Both the position numbers and the translations under genes were made by a program. DNA of 64,000 nucleotides. Origin: Sporomusaceae bacterium FL31. GTDB taxonomy: Bacteria; Bacillota; Negativicutes; DSM-1736; Dendrosporobacteraceae. Shown here in pieces: positions 53,855 to 61,787 of this stretch. Position 1 is the first letter of the stretch. Each line of letters begins with the position of its first letter. Location: assembly GCA_003990955.1 (NCBI GenBank), contig BIFV01000010.1, positions 186,001 through 250,000 of the forward strand. Reading direction: 5' to 3'. The notes under the pieces are model-generated. The model saw only the letters and a list, made by a program, of their open reading frames with translations, did not search any database and had not been told where the DNA came from.

Positions 53855-54454
53855 GTGGCTACGCCAATTCTCAACACAATTATTGCCGACGTTAATGCAA
53901 TTGTTCCAAACTTAACTTCACTAGTTAGTTCCTACCGTTTGCTGGTTGGTTCGGCTGAAGAGATCAATCGAATCCCTGGCGTTCCATTTGAGGTGTTTGA
54001 ACGGTCTGTTATACGCTTTGACCGGGCAGGAACGCTGATCGATATACTGCTTGAGTTATTATGCTGTAAGATCACCTTTCTGGCTGAGTTTCTCAGTGTA
54101 ACCTGCGCTCCTATTGATATTTTCAGCATGGCTCAAGATCCGGTTGAAGAGATTACGATTGAGCAGATTATCGAGCTGGAAGTACTGCGCAGAATTCTTA
54201 AAACCTGCTGTTACGAAGTGCCCTGCTTCTGCCCACCCGTTCAGATTGACCCTTCCTGTCAGTTTCCTTGCCCTAAGCCGCCTGAACCAACTGCAACAGA
54301 AGCTGCCCCGCCCGCTAACCAGTCAACACCACCTCAACCTCAGCCATCCAGCAATGAAGAAGAGCAGGAAGAGTGTTTTACAATAGACAGCGAAGTACTG
54401 AAAGAACTGCTCACCGAAGCCGGTCTCATTGTTCCGGTACGGGAGGATGAATAA
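53855..54454 (+). CDS. Orphan Cys/Pro-rich acidic protein, plus strand
   Basis: 199 residues, unrecognised. GTG 53855 follows GAGGTGG by 6 nt. Three parts: an N-terminal mostly helical domain (1-130) with CC and other cysteines, a cysteine/proline-rich knot (CCYEVPCFCPP...CQFPCPKPP, about 132-152), and a Pro/Gln/Glu-rich tail (about 153-180) ending in a short acidic helix (VLKELLTEAG). Ten cysteines in total. It is the only sizable plus-strand gene here and has its own terminator. Cysteine content and a spore-forming host suggest a coat or crust protein, but that is inference. A CATACTAT motif (53816-53823) upstream resembles sporulation -10 elements. Confidence 0.7.
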   Translation: MATPILNTIIADVNAIVPNLTSLVSSYRLLVGSAEEINRIPGVPFEVFERSVIRFDRAGTLIDILLELLCCKITFLAEFLSVTCAPIDIFSMAQDPVEEITIEQIIELEVLRRILKTCCYEVPCFCPPVQIDPSCQFPCPKPPEPTATEAAPPANQSTPPQPQPSSNEEEQEECFTIDSEVLKELLTEAGLIVPVREDE

Positions 54455-54455
54455 C

Positions 54456-54492
54456 CAAAAATCCCTTTTCCCAGTTGGGAAAAGGGATTTTT
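54456..54492. terminator. Bidirectional terminator between the orphan and the CDF gene
   Basis: AAAATCCCTTTTCCC / GGGAAAAGGGATTTT (about 15 bp), A-rich on one side and T-rich on the other, so it serves both converging genes. Confidence 0.9.
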
Positions 54493-54499
54493 AATTGAT

Positions 54500-55429
54500 T
54501 CAGGTTAAACGCTTACCATTTCGGCTGCCGGGAATAGGGCAATACCCAAAGCCCTCATGATAGTCACAAGGCTCAATATGAATCACCACATCACACAAGC
54601 CTAACGCCTGTTTTATTTCTTCTTCAAGCTGATCACAAACAGCGTGCGCCTTATCTAAATGCATGTTTTTATCAAGAACCAAATGCATATCCACCAACCG
54701 GTAACTGCCTGATCGACGGGTACGCAATTGATGAAAGGCAATCACTGAAGCATGTTTGGTCAAAATATCGGCAATCATCTTTTCTTCCTCTGGCGGCAGA
54801 CTTACATCAGTGAGCTGACTAATGCTTTTTAAAGTCATACTGTATCCGGCCTTGAAGACAATGACGGCAACAACAATAGCAATTGCCGGATCAATCCAGG
54901 TCCAACCAGTTACCTTGATTGTCCCCAAGCCGATGAGAACGCCCGCCGAGGTCCAGATATCGGCTCTTAGATGGAGTGCATCAGCCTCTAATGCCTGTGA
55001 TTCAGTCTCACGGGCAACTTTAAGCAGTTTATTCGATACCCAATAGTTTACACCGATCGATATCAGCATAATAACAATACCATATTCCAGGTATTGAGGC
55101 ATACTCGCAGTATGAAATTTCTCAGCTGCTTCATAAACAATCCAAATAGCTGCTCCAACAATCAGCAATGCCTCTACTGCCCCGGACAAATTCTCGAATT
55201 TGCCATGGCCATAGGCATGATTCTCATCAGGTGGCTGAGCCGCTTTTTTCACCGCATAATAGGCGACAATGGCTGCAATTAAATCTACAGCCGAATGCGC
55301 GGCTTCAGAGATGATACTGACTGCACCGGCATAAAATCCGACAACTAACTTTAGTAATACCAGCAACGTATTGGATATAATGGATAATCTGGCTGTATTT
55401 TGTTTTAATTCGGAATTAGCTCCTACCAA
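54500..55429 (-). CDS. Cation diffusion facilitator family metal exporter
   Basis: 309 residues. Six membrane helices (about 10-200) with metal-site motifs HSAVDL (near 46) and HLRAD (near 155), then the CDF cytoplasmic domain with HQLRTRRSG and VDMHLVLD. Start TTG 55429 was chosen because AGGAGGG lies 6 nt upstream and earlier in-frame ATGs fall inside the riboswitch. Metal specificity is not fixed by sequence, but the NiCo-type leader points to Ni2+/Co2+. Confidence 0.9.
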   Translation of the reverse strand: MVGANSELKQNTARLSIISNTLLVLLKLVVGFYAGAVSIISEAAHSAVDLIAAIVAYYAVKKAAQPPDENHAYGHGKFENLSGAVEALLIVGAAIWIVYEAAEKFHTASMPQYLEYGIVIMLISIGVNYWVSNKLLKVARETESQALEADALHLRADIWTSAGVLIGLGTIKVTGWTWIDPAIAIVVAVIVFKAGYSMTLKSISQLTDVSLPPEEEKMIADILTKHASVIAFHQLRTRRSGSYRLVDMHLVLDKNMHLDKAHAVCDQLEEEIKQALGLCDVVIHIEPCDYHEGFGYCPIPGSRNGKRLT

Positions 55430-55502
55430 AACAGTCCCTCCTAATGCGCAGAAGCCCACGACAGCTTCTACATAATCTAGTCTTTCCGTAAAAACGCAAA
55501 AA

Positions 55503-55536
55503 AACCCGCGGTCCCCATTATCAGGTCCCGCAGGTT
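55503..55536 (-). terminator. Riboswitch-controlled terminator before the CDF gene
   Basis: ACCTGCGG / CCGCGGGT on the minus strand, followed by seven T. The 5' arm contains the CCTG that closes P1 of the aptamer, so metal binding should prevent termination. Confidence 0.85.
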
Positions 55537-55638
55537 TATTCAGAGGACTAATCCAGGAGATGCACTCCCAATTGTCACACTTCATCACCGCTGCTCACAG
55601 CCCGGCCGCATCAGGTAAAAACCTGATCGCCTGTTCCC
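55521..55638 (-). promoter_or_regulatory. NiCo (czcD-type) riboswitch upstream of the CDF exporter
   Basis: On the minus strand: AACAGG (pairs with CCTG near 55531, P1), perfect hairpin ATCAGGT-TTTT-ACCTGAT (P2), TGCGGC, hairpin GCTG-TGAG-CAGC (P3), then a fourth arm GACAATT...GGAGTGCATCTCC...ATTAGTC (P4), and AAACCTGCGGGACC. The four-arm layout, conserved purine linkers and CDF gene match the Ni2+/Co2+-sensing class. The -10 TATAAT lies at 55644-55649. Confidence 0.75.
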
Positions 55639-55700
55639 TATTTTATTATATTAACATACTGCCGAATATGTGTAAATATCGCTAGTTTTCAATCTTAGTC

Positions 55701-56348
55701 CTATGATCCAATTTTTGCAACATGATTGACAGGATAGCCTTTGGCAGCCAATTTCTCTGTCAGTATTTCAACATTATCAGCATCGGCCCGAATCACTAAT
55801 TCATATTGACCGTCAGGCAATTCATAGGTGGCCATACTGCCAATATTAACGCCCAATTCAGCAAAGACTGCAGTAATCTCACTAATAACCCCAACATTGT
55901 CGGCGACATCAATCGTCAGCCTGGTTTTTCCACCAGGCAGTCCCATAATATCGACAAAGCATTTAAAGATATCAGTTTCAGTAATAATGCCAACCACTTT
56001 ATCCGCTTCGTCAAGCACCGGCAAACCGCCAATGCGGCTGTTATACATGACTAAAGCCGCCTCTTCCACAGTTGCTGACGCTTTAATTGTCACTACCTTC
56101 TTAGTCATAATATCCTGTACCTGCATTTTCGCCAACAGGTAGTTCAATTCAAAGATGGACAAGGTTGTCGCCGGTGATGGTGAAACTTCCATGAGATCAC
56201 GGTCTGTTACAATGCCCACGATTTTATCGTTAGCGACGACTGGCAAGCGACGGAATTTATTAGTACGCATGAGCTCAGATGCATCGGCAACAGTAGTGGT
56301 TGGAGTAATAAGCACTGGATTTGTGGTCATTCGGTTAGCTACAAACAT
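55701..56348 (-). CDS. acuB: CBS-CBS-ACT domain protein (AcuB-like)
   Basis: 215 residues. CBS 1 (about 7-60, PVVANDKIVGIVTDRDL), CBS 2 (about 78-135, LPVLDEADKVVGIITETDI) and ACT domain (about 140-212). AcuB of Bacillus has this order and affects acetoin use; CBS pairs bind adenine nucleotides and ACT domains small metabolites. Biochemical role is unknown. Transcribed alone between livF and the CDF gene. Confidence 0.85.
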   Translation of the reverse strand: MFVANRMTTNPVLITPTTTVADASELMRTNKFRRLPVVANDKIVGIVTDRDLMEVSPSPATTLSIFELNYLLAKMQVQDIMTKKVVTIKASATVEEAALVMYNSRIGGLPVLDEADKVVGIITETDIFKCFVDIMGLPGGKTRLTIDVADNVGVISEITAVFAELGVNIGSMATYELPDGQYELVIRADADNVEILTEKLAAKGYPVNHVAKIGS

Positions 56349-56521
56349 TTTTCATCGCTCCTCGCATAATTACTAGAATTTTCTTAATTTAATTATAACC
56401 TACTTGCAAAATTCTGTCATTATGTATAAAAAAATATTCCAGAATTCAATTCCTTCTCTTCTCTAATCTATTTAAAAACCCCGAAATATATGCAGATCAG
56501 CTATATTGCAAATGACAAGAA

Positions 56522-56552
56522 ATGCGGTACCCGGAAATACCGGATACCGCAT
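56522..56552 (-). terminator. Terminator of livHMGF
   Basis: ATGCGGTA.CCGG / CCGG.TACCGCAT stem, minus-strand tail TTTCTTGTCATTTG; just past the livF stop. Confidence 0.8.
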
Positions 56553-56556
56553 CGTG

Positions 56557-57261
56557 TCAACCACCCAAATAAGCTTTACGAATTTCTTCACTGGCTGCCA
56601 ACTCTTTGGCTGAACCGGATAAAGTAATTCTACCAGTTTCAAGCACATACGCTTTATTGGCTATCGAAAGTGCCATATTGGCATTCTGTTCAACAAGCAA
56701 AATGGTTGTGCCGGTAGCATTGATGTCTTTGATAATTGAGAAAATCTCTTTAACCAGCAAAGGTGCTAGCCCCATAGATGGCTCATCTAAGAGTAACAAA
56801 CGCGGCCGGCTCATCAAAGCACGACCCATAGCCAGCATTTGCTGCTCACCGCCGCTAAGCGTACCAGCCAGCTGTGTCAGACGTTCAGACAGGCGGGGAA
56901 AGCGCTCGAAGACAACGTTCATATCTTCCTTAATTCCCTGTTTGTCTGAACGAATATAAGCTCCCAGTTCCAGATTTTCTAGAACCGTCATGTTGGCGAA
57001 TACCCGACGGCCTTCCGGCACTTGAGAAATTCCCAACTTTACAATATTCTGGGCTGGCATACCGGCTATATTCTTGCCTTCAAAGTTGATTTCGCCAATT
57101 TTAGGTTTAAGCAATCCGGAAACCGTGCGCAAAATAGTACTTTTCCCGGCACCATTAGCTCCGATAAGGGTTACAATTTCCCCTTCATTAACCTCAAGGC
57201 TAATTCCCTTGATTGCGTGGATAGCTCCATAATATACATTAATGTTATCAATCTTAAGCAT
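56557..57261 (-). CDS. livF: Branched-chain amino-acid ABC transporter ATP-binding protein LivF
   Basis: 234 residues. Walker A GANGAGKST (34-42), signature LSGGEQQMLA (about 134-143), Walker B LLLLDEPSMGLAP. The short form and GMGLAP-like ending of Walker B fit LivF. ATG overlaps the livG stop by one base. Confidence 0.94.
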   Translation of the reverse strand: MLKIDNINVYYGAIHAIKGISLEVNEGEIVTLIGANGAGKSTILRTVSGLLKPKIGEINFEGKNIAGMPAQNIVKLGISQVPEGRRVFANMTVLENLELGAYIRSDKQGIKEDMNVVFERFPRLSERLTQLAGTLSGGEQQMLAMGRALMSRPRLLLLDEPSMGLAPLLVKEIFSIIKDINATGTTILLVEQNANMALSIANKAYVLETGRITLSGSAKELAASEEIRKAYLGG

Positions 57262-58028
57262 CAGTGCACCTCTTCCCCAAGGTATGCCTCAATAACTCGC
57301 GGATTATTCTTAATTTCCAGCGGCGTACCGTGGGCAATAATACTACCATATTCCAATACATAAATGCGCTCACAGACACCCATAACCAAACTCATGTCAT
57401 GCTCAATCAATAGAATGGTCAAGTTAAATTCTTTACGAATCCAGCGAATCATTTCCATGAGCTGTTGTGTTTCCTGCGGATTCATACCAGCAGCCGGTTC
57501 ATCAAGCAGTAACAGCTTGGGCTGAGCCGCCAGTGCCCGGGCAATCTCCAAACGGCGTTGTTCACCATAAGGAAGATTCTTGGCTATTTCATCTTTTTTA
57601 TGGGTTAAGTTAAACACATCTAAAAAGCGAATGGCTTTTTGCTCAATTTCTTCTTCTTCATTGTGATAACGGCCAATCCGTAGCACAGATTCTAAGATAC
57701 CGTATTTTACATGAGAGTGATACGCGATTTTTACGTTATCAAGAACACTGAGTTCAGAGAATAAGCGGATGTTCTGGAAGGTACGCGCCACACCTCTTTG
57801 GGTAATCTGAAAAGGCTTCAAACCAAGCAGGCTTTGACCATCAAAATCAATGGTTCCAGTTGTCGGCTCATAAACACCTGTCAGCAGATTGAAGGCTGTG
57901 GTTTTACCAGCACCATTTGGTCCAATCAAACCAATCAGTTCACCTTCGTTAATTTCCACATCAAAATTAGAGACAGCTTTCAGGCCGCCAAATACTTTGG
58001 ATAACTTGGATGCTTTAAGCAGCGTCAT
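57261..58028 (-). CDS. livG: Branched-chain amino-acid ABC transporter ATP-binding protein LivG
   Basis: 255 residues. Walker A GPNGAGKTT (36-44), then TFNLLTGVYEPT, signature-like LPYGEQRRLEIARALA (about 149-164), Walker B LLLLDEPAAGMNP, typical of LivG, and a C-terminal extension ending EVIEAYLGE-type. ATG 58028 follows AAAGGAGGTG. Overlaps livM by 14 nt. Confidence 0.94.
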   Translation of the reverse strand: MTLLKASKLSKVFGGLKAVSNFDVEINEGELIGLIGPNGAGKTTAFNLLTGVYEPTTGTIDFDGQSLLGLKPFQITQRGVARTFQNIRLFSELSVLDNVKIAYHSHVKYGILESVLRIGRYHNEEEEIEQKAIRFLDVFNLTHKKDEIAKNLPYGEQRRLEIARALAAQPKLLLLDEPAAGMNPQETQQLMEMIRWIRKEFNLTILLIEHDMSLVMGVCERIYVLEYGSIIAHGTPLEIKNNPRVIEAYLGEEVH

Positions 58029-58968
58029 GTTTGGCACCTCCTTTAGCACGACTAAACATTTTCAAGCTAAGCTCTTTATTGCCAAACAAGCCTTGCGGAC
58101 GGTAAATCATCAAAACGATCAGTACGAGCGAATAAATAATCATCCGGAATTCAGGATAACTGGCTGTCGCTGCTGAAACGAAAGTGAGCAGAATTGCAGC
58201 TGTAATCGAACCACTGATACTTCCTAAACCGCCTAATACGACCATGGTAAGAATATCAAAAGATCTCATGAACGTAAACGATGCTGGATGAGCAATATAG
58301 AAGTAGTGAGAGAATAGCGCTCCTGCAACTCCGGCGAAGGAGGCCCCGATTGTAAAGGCTAAGACTTTATATTTCGTGGTATCAATCCCCATTGCCTCAG
58401 CTGCAATCTCATTCTCGCGAATCGAGATACAAGCCCGGCCATGGGAAGAATTAATTAAGTTCTTAATAAAGTAAACCGTAAATACAGCTAATGCACATAC
58501 CCATATGAAATTAGTATAACGCGGAATTCCCATAAAGCCGGATGCACCACCGACATACGGAATATTTAAGATGGTAATGCGGATAATTTCACCTAAACCC
58601 AAGGTAGCAATCGCCAAATAGTCACCTTTTAAGCGCAAAGTTGGCAAGCCGATCACAAAACCCAGGAATCCAGCGCCAAGCGCACCACCAATAATAGCAA
58701 CTAAAAATGGAAGCTGCATCTTAACAGTCAGTACAGCACTCAAATAAGCACCAACTGCCATAAAACCGGCATGACCAATTGAAAACTGCCCAGTAAAGCC
58801 ATTAATCAAATTAAGACTTGTTGCTAAAATGATGTTAATCCCAATCAGCACAAGATTAAGCTGCCAATATGGGCCGATAATATCGAATTCCATCATGGCT
58901 TGCATGACAGCAAATAATGCAATACAAGCGCCAAATGACAGTAAATCTTTTTTTGTTGTTCCTCTCAT
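58015..58968 (-). CDS. livM: Branched-chain amino-acid ABC transporter permease LivM
   Basis: 317 residues, about nine helices. NGFTGQFSIGHAGFMAVGAY (about 56-75) and GGLGSISGSITAA near 268 are LivM signatures. ATG 58968 was preferred over GTG 58977 because AGGTGG lies 5 nt upstream. Confidence 0.93.
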   Translation of the reverse strand: MRGTTKKDLLSFGACIALFAVMQAMMEFDIIGPYWQLNLVLIGINIILATSLNLINGFTGQFSIGHAGFMAVGAYLSAVLTVKMQLPFLVAIIGGALGAGFLGFVIGLPTLRLKGDYLAIATLGLGEIIRITILNIPYVGGASGFMGIPRYTNFIWVCALAVFTVYFIKNLINSSHGRACISIRENEIAAEAMGIDTTKYKVLAFTIGASFAGVAGALFSHYFYIAHPASFTFMRSFDILTMVVLGGLGSISGSITAAILLTFVSAATASYPEFRMIIYSLVLIVLMIYRPQGLFGNKELSLKMFSRAKGGAKHDAA

Positions 58969-58977
58969 TACTGCCAC

Positions 58978-59874
58978 CTACACTTTCTCGCGCACGTTCT
59001 TGCCAAAAATACCAGATGGCTTGAACAGCAGGATAATAATTAAAATTGCAAACGCTGCCGCATCGCGGAAGGTTGAAGAAATAAAGCCACTTACCAGAGC
59101 CTCGACCACACCAAGAATAATCCCGCCAGCCATGGCTCCAGGAATTACACCAATGCCGCCTAATACGGCTGCTACGAAGGCCTTTAAGCCAGGCATAATG
59201 CCCATCAGCGGATCAATAGAATTATAATAGACACCTACTAGAACACCAGCTGCAGCCGCCAAAGCAGAGCCAATACCAAAAGTAAACGAAATGACCCGAT
59301 TGACGTCGATCCCCATTAAACGGGCAGCATCTGTGTCAAAAGAACAGGCTCGCATGGCTTTACCAACTTTAGTACTATTAACAACATAAGTGAGAACCAT
59401 CATTAAGATAACTGAAACAGCTAAAATAACAACCTGTTGATTGTTAATGATGAACCCGCCAATGTTATAGGTTTGTGCTTCAAATACGGCTGGGAAAGTA
59501 CGAGGCTGCGGCGATACTAACAACATGCCGCCATACTCCAATAACAGCGATACCCCAATCGCCGTAATTAGCACCGCAATTTTCGGTGCATTACGCAAAG
59601 GGCGATAGGCTAACCGCTCGATCAGCATCCCCGCCAGAGCTGCACCAATCATTGCTGTAATCAGTGCTGGTACAAATGACATTTTCAATACAGCGGTAGC
59701 AAAGAACCCGACATAAGCACCTAGCATGTAAATATCGCCATGAGCGAAATTGATAAGTTTAATGATTCCGTATACCATCGTATAACCCAAGGCGATTAGA
59801 GCGTAAATACTACCCAGTGAGACGCCGTTAATAAGCTGCTGGATTAACTGATGTGTAAATGATGAAACATCCAT
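58978..59874 (-). CDS. livH: Branched-chain amino-acid ABC transporter permease LivH
   Basis: 298 residues, eight helices. GVSLGSIYALIALGYTMVYG (about 17-36), INFAHGDIYMLGAYVG and GGIGVIPGAMAGGI are the LivH signatures. ATG follows GGAGGG. First gene of livHMGF, after a 220-nt structured leader. Confidence 0.94.
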   Translation of the reverse strand: MDVSSFTHQLIQQLINGVSLGSIYALIALGYTMVYGIIKLINFAHGDIYMLGAYVGFFATAVLKMSFVPALITAMIGAALAGMLIERLAYRPLRNAPKIAVLITAIGVSLLLEYGGMLLVSPQPRTFPAVFEAQTYNIGGFIINNQQVVILAVSVILMMVLTYVVNSTKVGKAMRACSFDTDAARLMGIDVNRVISFTFGIGSALAAAAGVLVGVYYNSIDPLMGIMPGLKAFVAAVLGGIGVIPGAMAGGIILGVVEALVSGFISSTFRDAAAFAILIIILLFKPSGIFGKNVREKV

Positions 59875-60002
59875 TTTCTCTCTTCCCTCCGTTTACTTCA
59901 TTAAATACCTTAATTAGTTGCCGTTAAACCTAGCCAATCCACAAACAAAAGACAAATTCAGCAATATGTCCACATTCGCCGGACGTTCTGTAAATAAACA
60001 GA

Positions 60003-60040
60003 AGACCCGAAGCCATGCAATGTTAACTGGCGCCAGGTCT
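60003..60040 (-). promoter_or_regulatory. Terminator-like hairpin in the livH leader
   Basis: AGACC / GGTCT outer and GGC/GCC inner pairs with a 28-nt loop, followed on the minus strand by TCTGTTTATTTAC. It lies between the promoter (60100-60128) and livH, as an attenuator would. The rest of the 59875-60309 gap has no gene that I can support. Confidence 0.45.
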
Positions 60041-60099
60041 CCATAAACTACAGCTGTCTTGTGAACTTCAATGTTCGTGGTATTTTCTATTACGTGTTT

Positions 60100-60128
60100 A
60101 TTATAGCGGCGTTGTCCTTGCCTGTCAA
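60100..60128 (-). promoter_or_regulatory. Sigma-A promoter of livHMGF
   Basis: TTGACA (60123-60128), 17-nt spacer, TATAAT (60100-60105): perfect consensus on the minus strand. Leader of about 220 nt. Confidence 0.9.
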
Positions 60129-60252
60129 TATACTTTGATATATTTACTGATTTTTGTCTAATCTACACAAACAAATGTCCCCAATTAATTCAAAAATTCA
60201 GCAAACAATGAAATAAATCAGTAAAGCTTTCTTATCCCTTGTTGTACTGTGT

Positions 60253-60279
60253 AAAGGATAAGACAAATCGCCTTATCCT
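60253..60279 (-). terminator. Terminator of the first liv binding-protein gene
   Basis: AAGGATAAG / CTTATCCTT stem with an 8-9-nt loop; minus-strand tail TACACAG is weak. It separates the 60310 gene from livH. Confidence 0.65.
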
Positions 60280-60309
60280 TACCAGTATAATGAGTGTAAT
60301 AATTGTAAA

Positions 60310-61485
60310 TTACGGATTGATCTTTTCTTTGAAAGTCTGTTTGCCATCTTTCATTTCAATAATAACAGCACTCTTCACTGCATCATGAGTTTCGTTTAGG
60401 GTAATGACACCTGATACAGCAGGATAGTCTTTTGTCTTAGCTAGCTCATCTTTAACTTTTACAGGATCGGCACTATTTGCACGTTTAATGGCTTCAAATA
60501 CCATCATGGTTGCATCATACGCCAATGCAGCAAATGCATCTGGTGTTTGTCCGTATTCTTTCTTATAAGACTCTACAAAAGTAGTAATTGCTGGGCTGTT
60601 GTCATCCGGTGAATAGTGATTTGCAAAGAAAGTATTATTAAGAGCTGCTCCGCCTGCAATCTCAGGAAGCTTCGCCGAATCCCAGCCGTCGCCGCCCAGG
60701 AACGGTACGCTCAGGCCAAGTTCACGGCCTTGTTTAATAATCATGCCTACTTCTTGATAGTAACCTGGTACAAATACAACATCGGGAGTTGCAGCTTTAA
60801 GTTTAGTAAGCGTTGCTTTGAAATCAGTATCTTTAGCTAAATAGGCTTCTTCGGCCACAATTGTACCACCATTTTTAATGAAGGTTTCTTTAAAGAACTG
60901 ACCAAGACCTTTAGCATAATCACTCGAGTTATCAATGTAGAGAGCAGCTTTTTTTGCATTTAAAGTCTTCGTTGCAAAGTTCGCCATAACCGAACCTTGG
61001 AAAGGGTCGATAAAGGCCGCTCTAAATAAGTAATCGCGAACTTTTCCGGTGTTTGGATCAACAGTTACTTTTGGATTGGAAGCAGTTGGGCTGATTGCCA
61101 ACACTTTATTATCCATATTGACTTGGGCACCAGCGATAACGCTGGAAGAAGCGATTGGCGCAATGACTGCACTGACTTTGTCTTGAGTTATCAGCTTTTG
61201 CATAGCATTAGCAGCTTCAGCTGCTTCACTTTTATTGTCAGCAACAACCAAGCTAACTTGCTTTCCGAGCAAACCACCCTTAGCATTGATTTCTTTAATG
61301 GCTAATTTGGTGCCATTCGCTGCTGACTGACCAAATGTAGCATTATTTCCTGTCATCTCCAGGTTGGCCCCTAATTTGATTACATCAGCCGATTGCTGAC
61401 CACCGCCGCATCCTGCAAGTAGCACCGCTAACATGGCAATTGCTACTAGGACGCCTACCGTTCTCTGCATTTTTCCAGTGAACAT
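60310..61485 (-). CDS. livK: Branched-chain amino-acid ABC transporter binding lipoprotein (copy 1)
   Basis: 391 residues. Lipoprotein signal with lipobox LLAGC (Cys25-26 region), then a periplasmic-binding-type fold: KLGANLEMTGNNATFGQSAANG and KLAIKEINAKGGLLGKQVSLVVAD are the Leu/Ile/Val-binding signatures. ATG 61485 follows GGGAGGG. It binds amino acids for LivHMGF. Closely related to the two copies upstream. Confidence 0.92.
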   Translation of the reverse strand: MFTGKMQRTVGVLVAIAMLAVLLAGCGGGQQSADVIKLGANLEMTGNNATFGQSAANGTKLAIKEINAKGGLLGKQVSLVVADNKSEAAEAANAMQKLITQDKVSAVIAPIASSSVIAGAQVNMDNKVLAISPTASNPKVTVDPNTGKVRDYLFRAAFIDPFQGSVMANFATKTLNAKKAALYIDNSSDYAKGLGQFFKETFIKNGGTIVAEEAYLAKDTDFKATLTKLKAATPDVVFVPGYYQEVGMIIKQGRELGLSVPFLGGDGWDSAKLPEIAGGAALNNTFFANHYSPDDNSPAITTFVESYKKEYGQTPDAFAALAYDATMMVFEAIKRANSADPVKVKDELAKTKDYPAVSGVITLNETHDAVKSAVIIEMKDGKQTFKEKINP

Positions 61486-61587
61486 TATTTTCCCTCCCGT
61501 TTCAATTGAAAGCACCGTTGTACAATCCACCAAGACATCCTCAGTCTATGTCCTTCGTGAGTGGATATATGTGTGCGTATATTTGTT

Positions 61588-61616
61588 ATTATAGGGAGGA
61601 ATGTTCACTATGTCAA
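61588..61616 (-). promoter_or_regulatory. Sigma-A promoter of liv binding-protein copy 1
   Basis: TTGACA (61611-61616), 17-nt spacer, TATAAT (61588-61593): perfect consensus. Leader about 95 nt, in the 302-nt gap to copy 2; the rest of this gap has nothing else. Confidence 0.9.
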
Positions 61617-61725
61617 TACATTTACCACAGACTATCTTCATGCGAAAAACTTATATCATTTGAATGTTTCCCTGGATAGTACTCAAAAGTACATTGTTAA
61701 GATACATTTAGTGTAAAACAAAACA

Positions 61726-61750
61726 CGGGACAAACCTGAGGTTTGTCCCG
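61726..61750 (-). terminator. Terminator of liv binding-protein copy 2
   Basis: CGGGACAAACC / GGTTTGTCCCG (11 bp, 3-nt loop) with minus-strand tail TGTTTTGTTTTAC; 38 nt past the stop. Confidence 0.9.
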
Positions 61751-61787
61751 CTTGCTAACTTCTTTCAGTTTTTTCTCTTACCTGAGA

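Noticed and set aside
59940..60050. 28-codon frame in the livH leader as an attenuator peptide
   Set aside because: It has no ribosome site and no run of leucine, isoleucine or valine codons.
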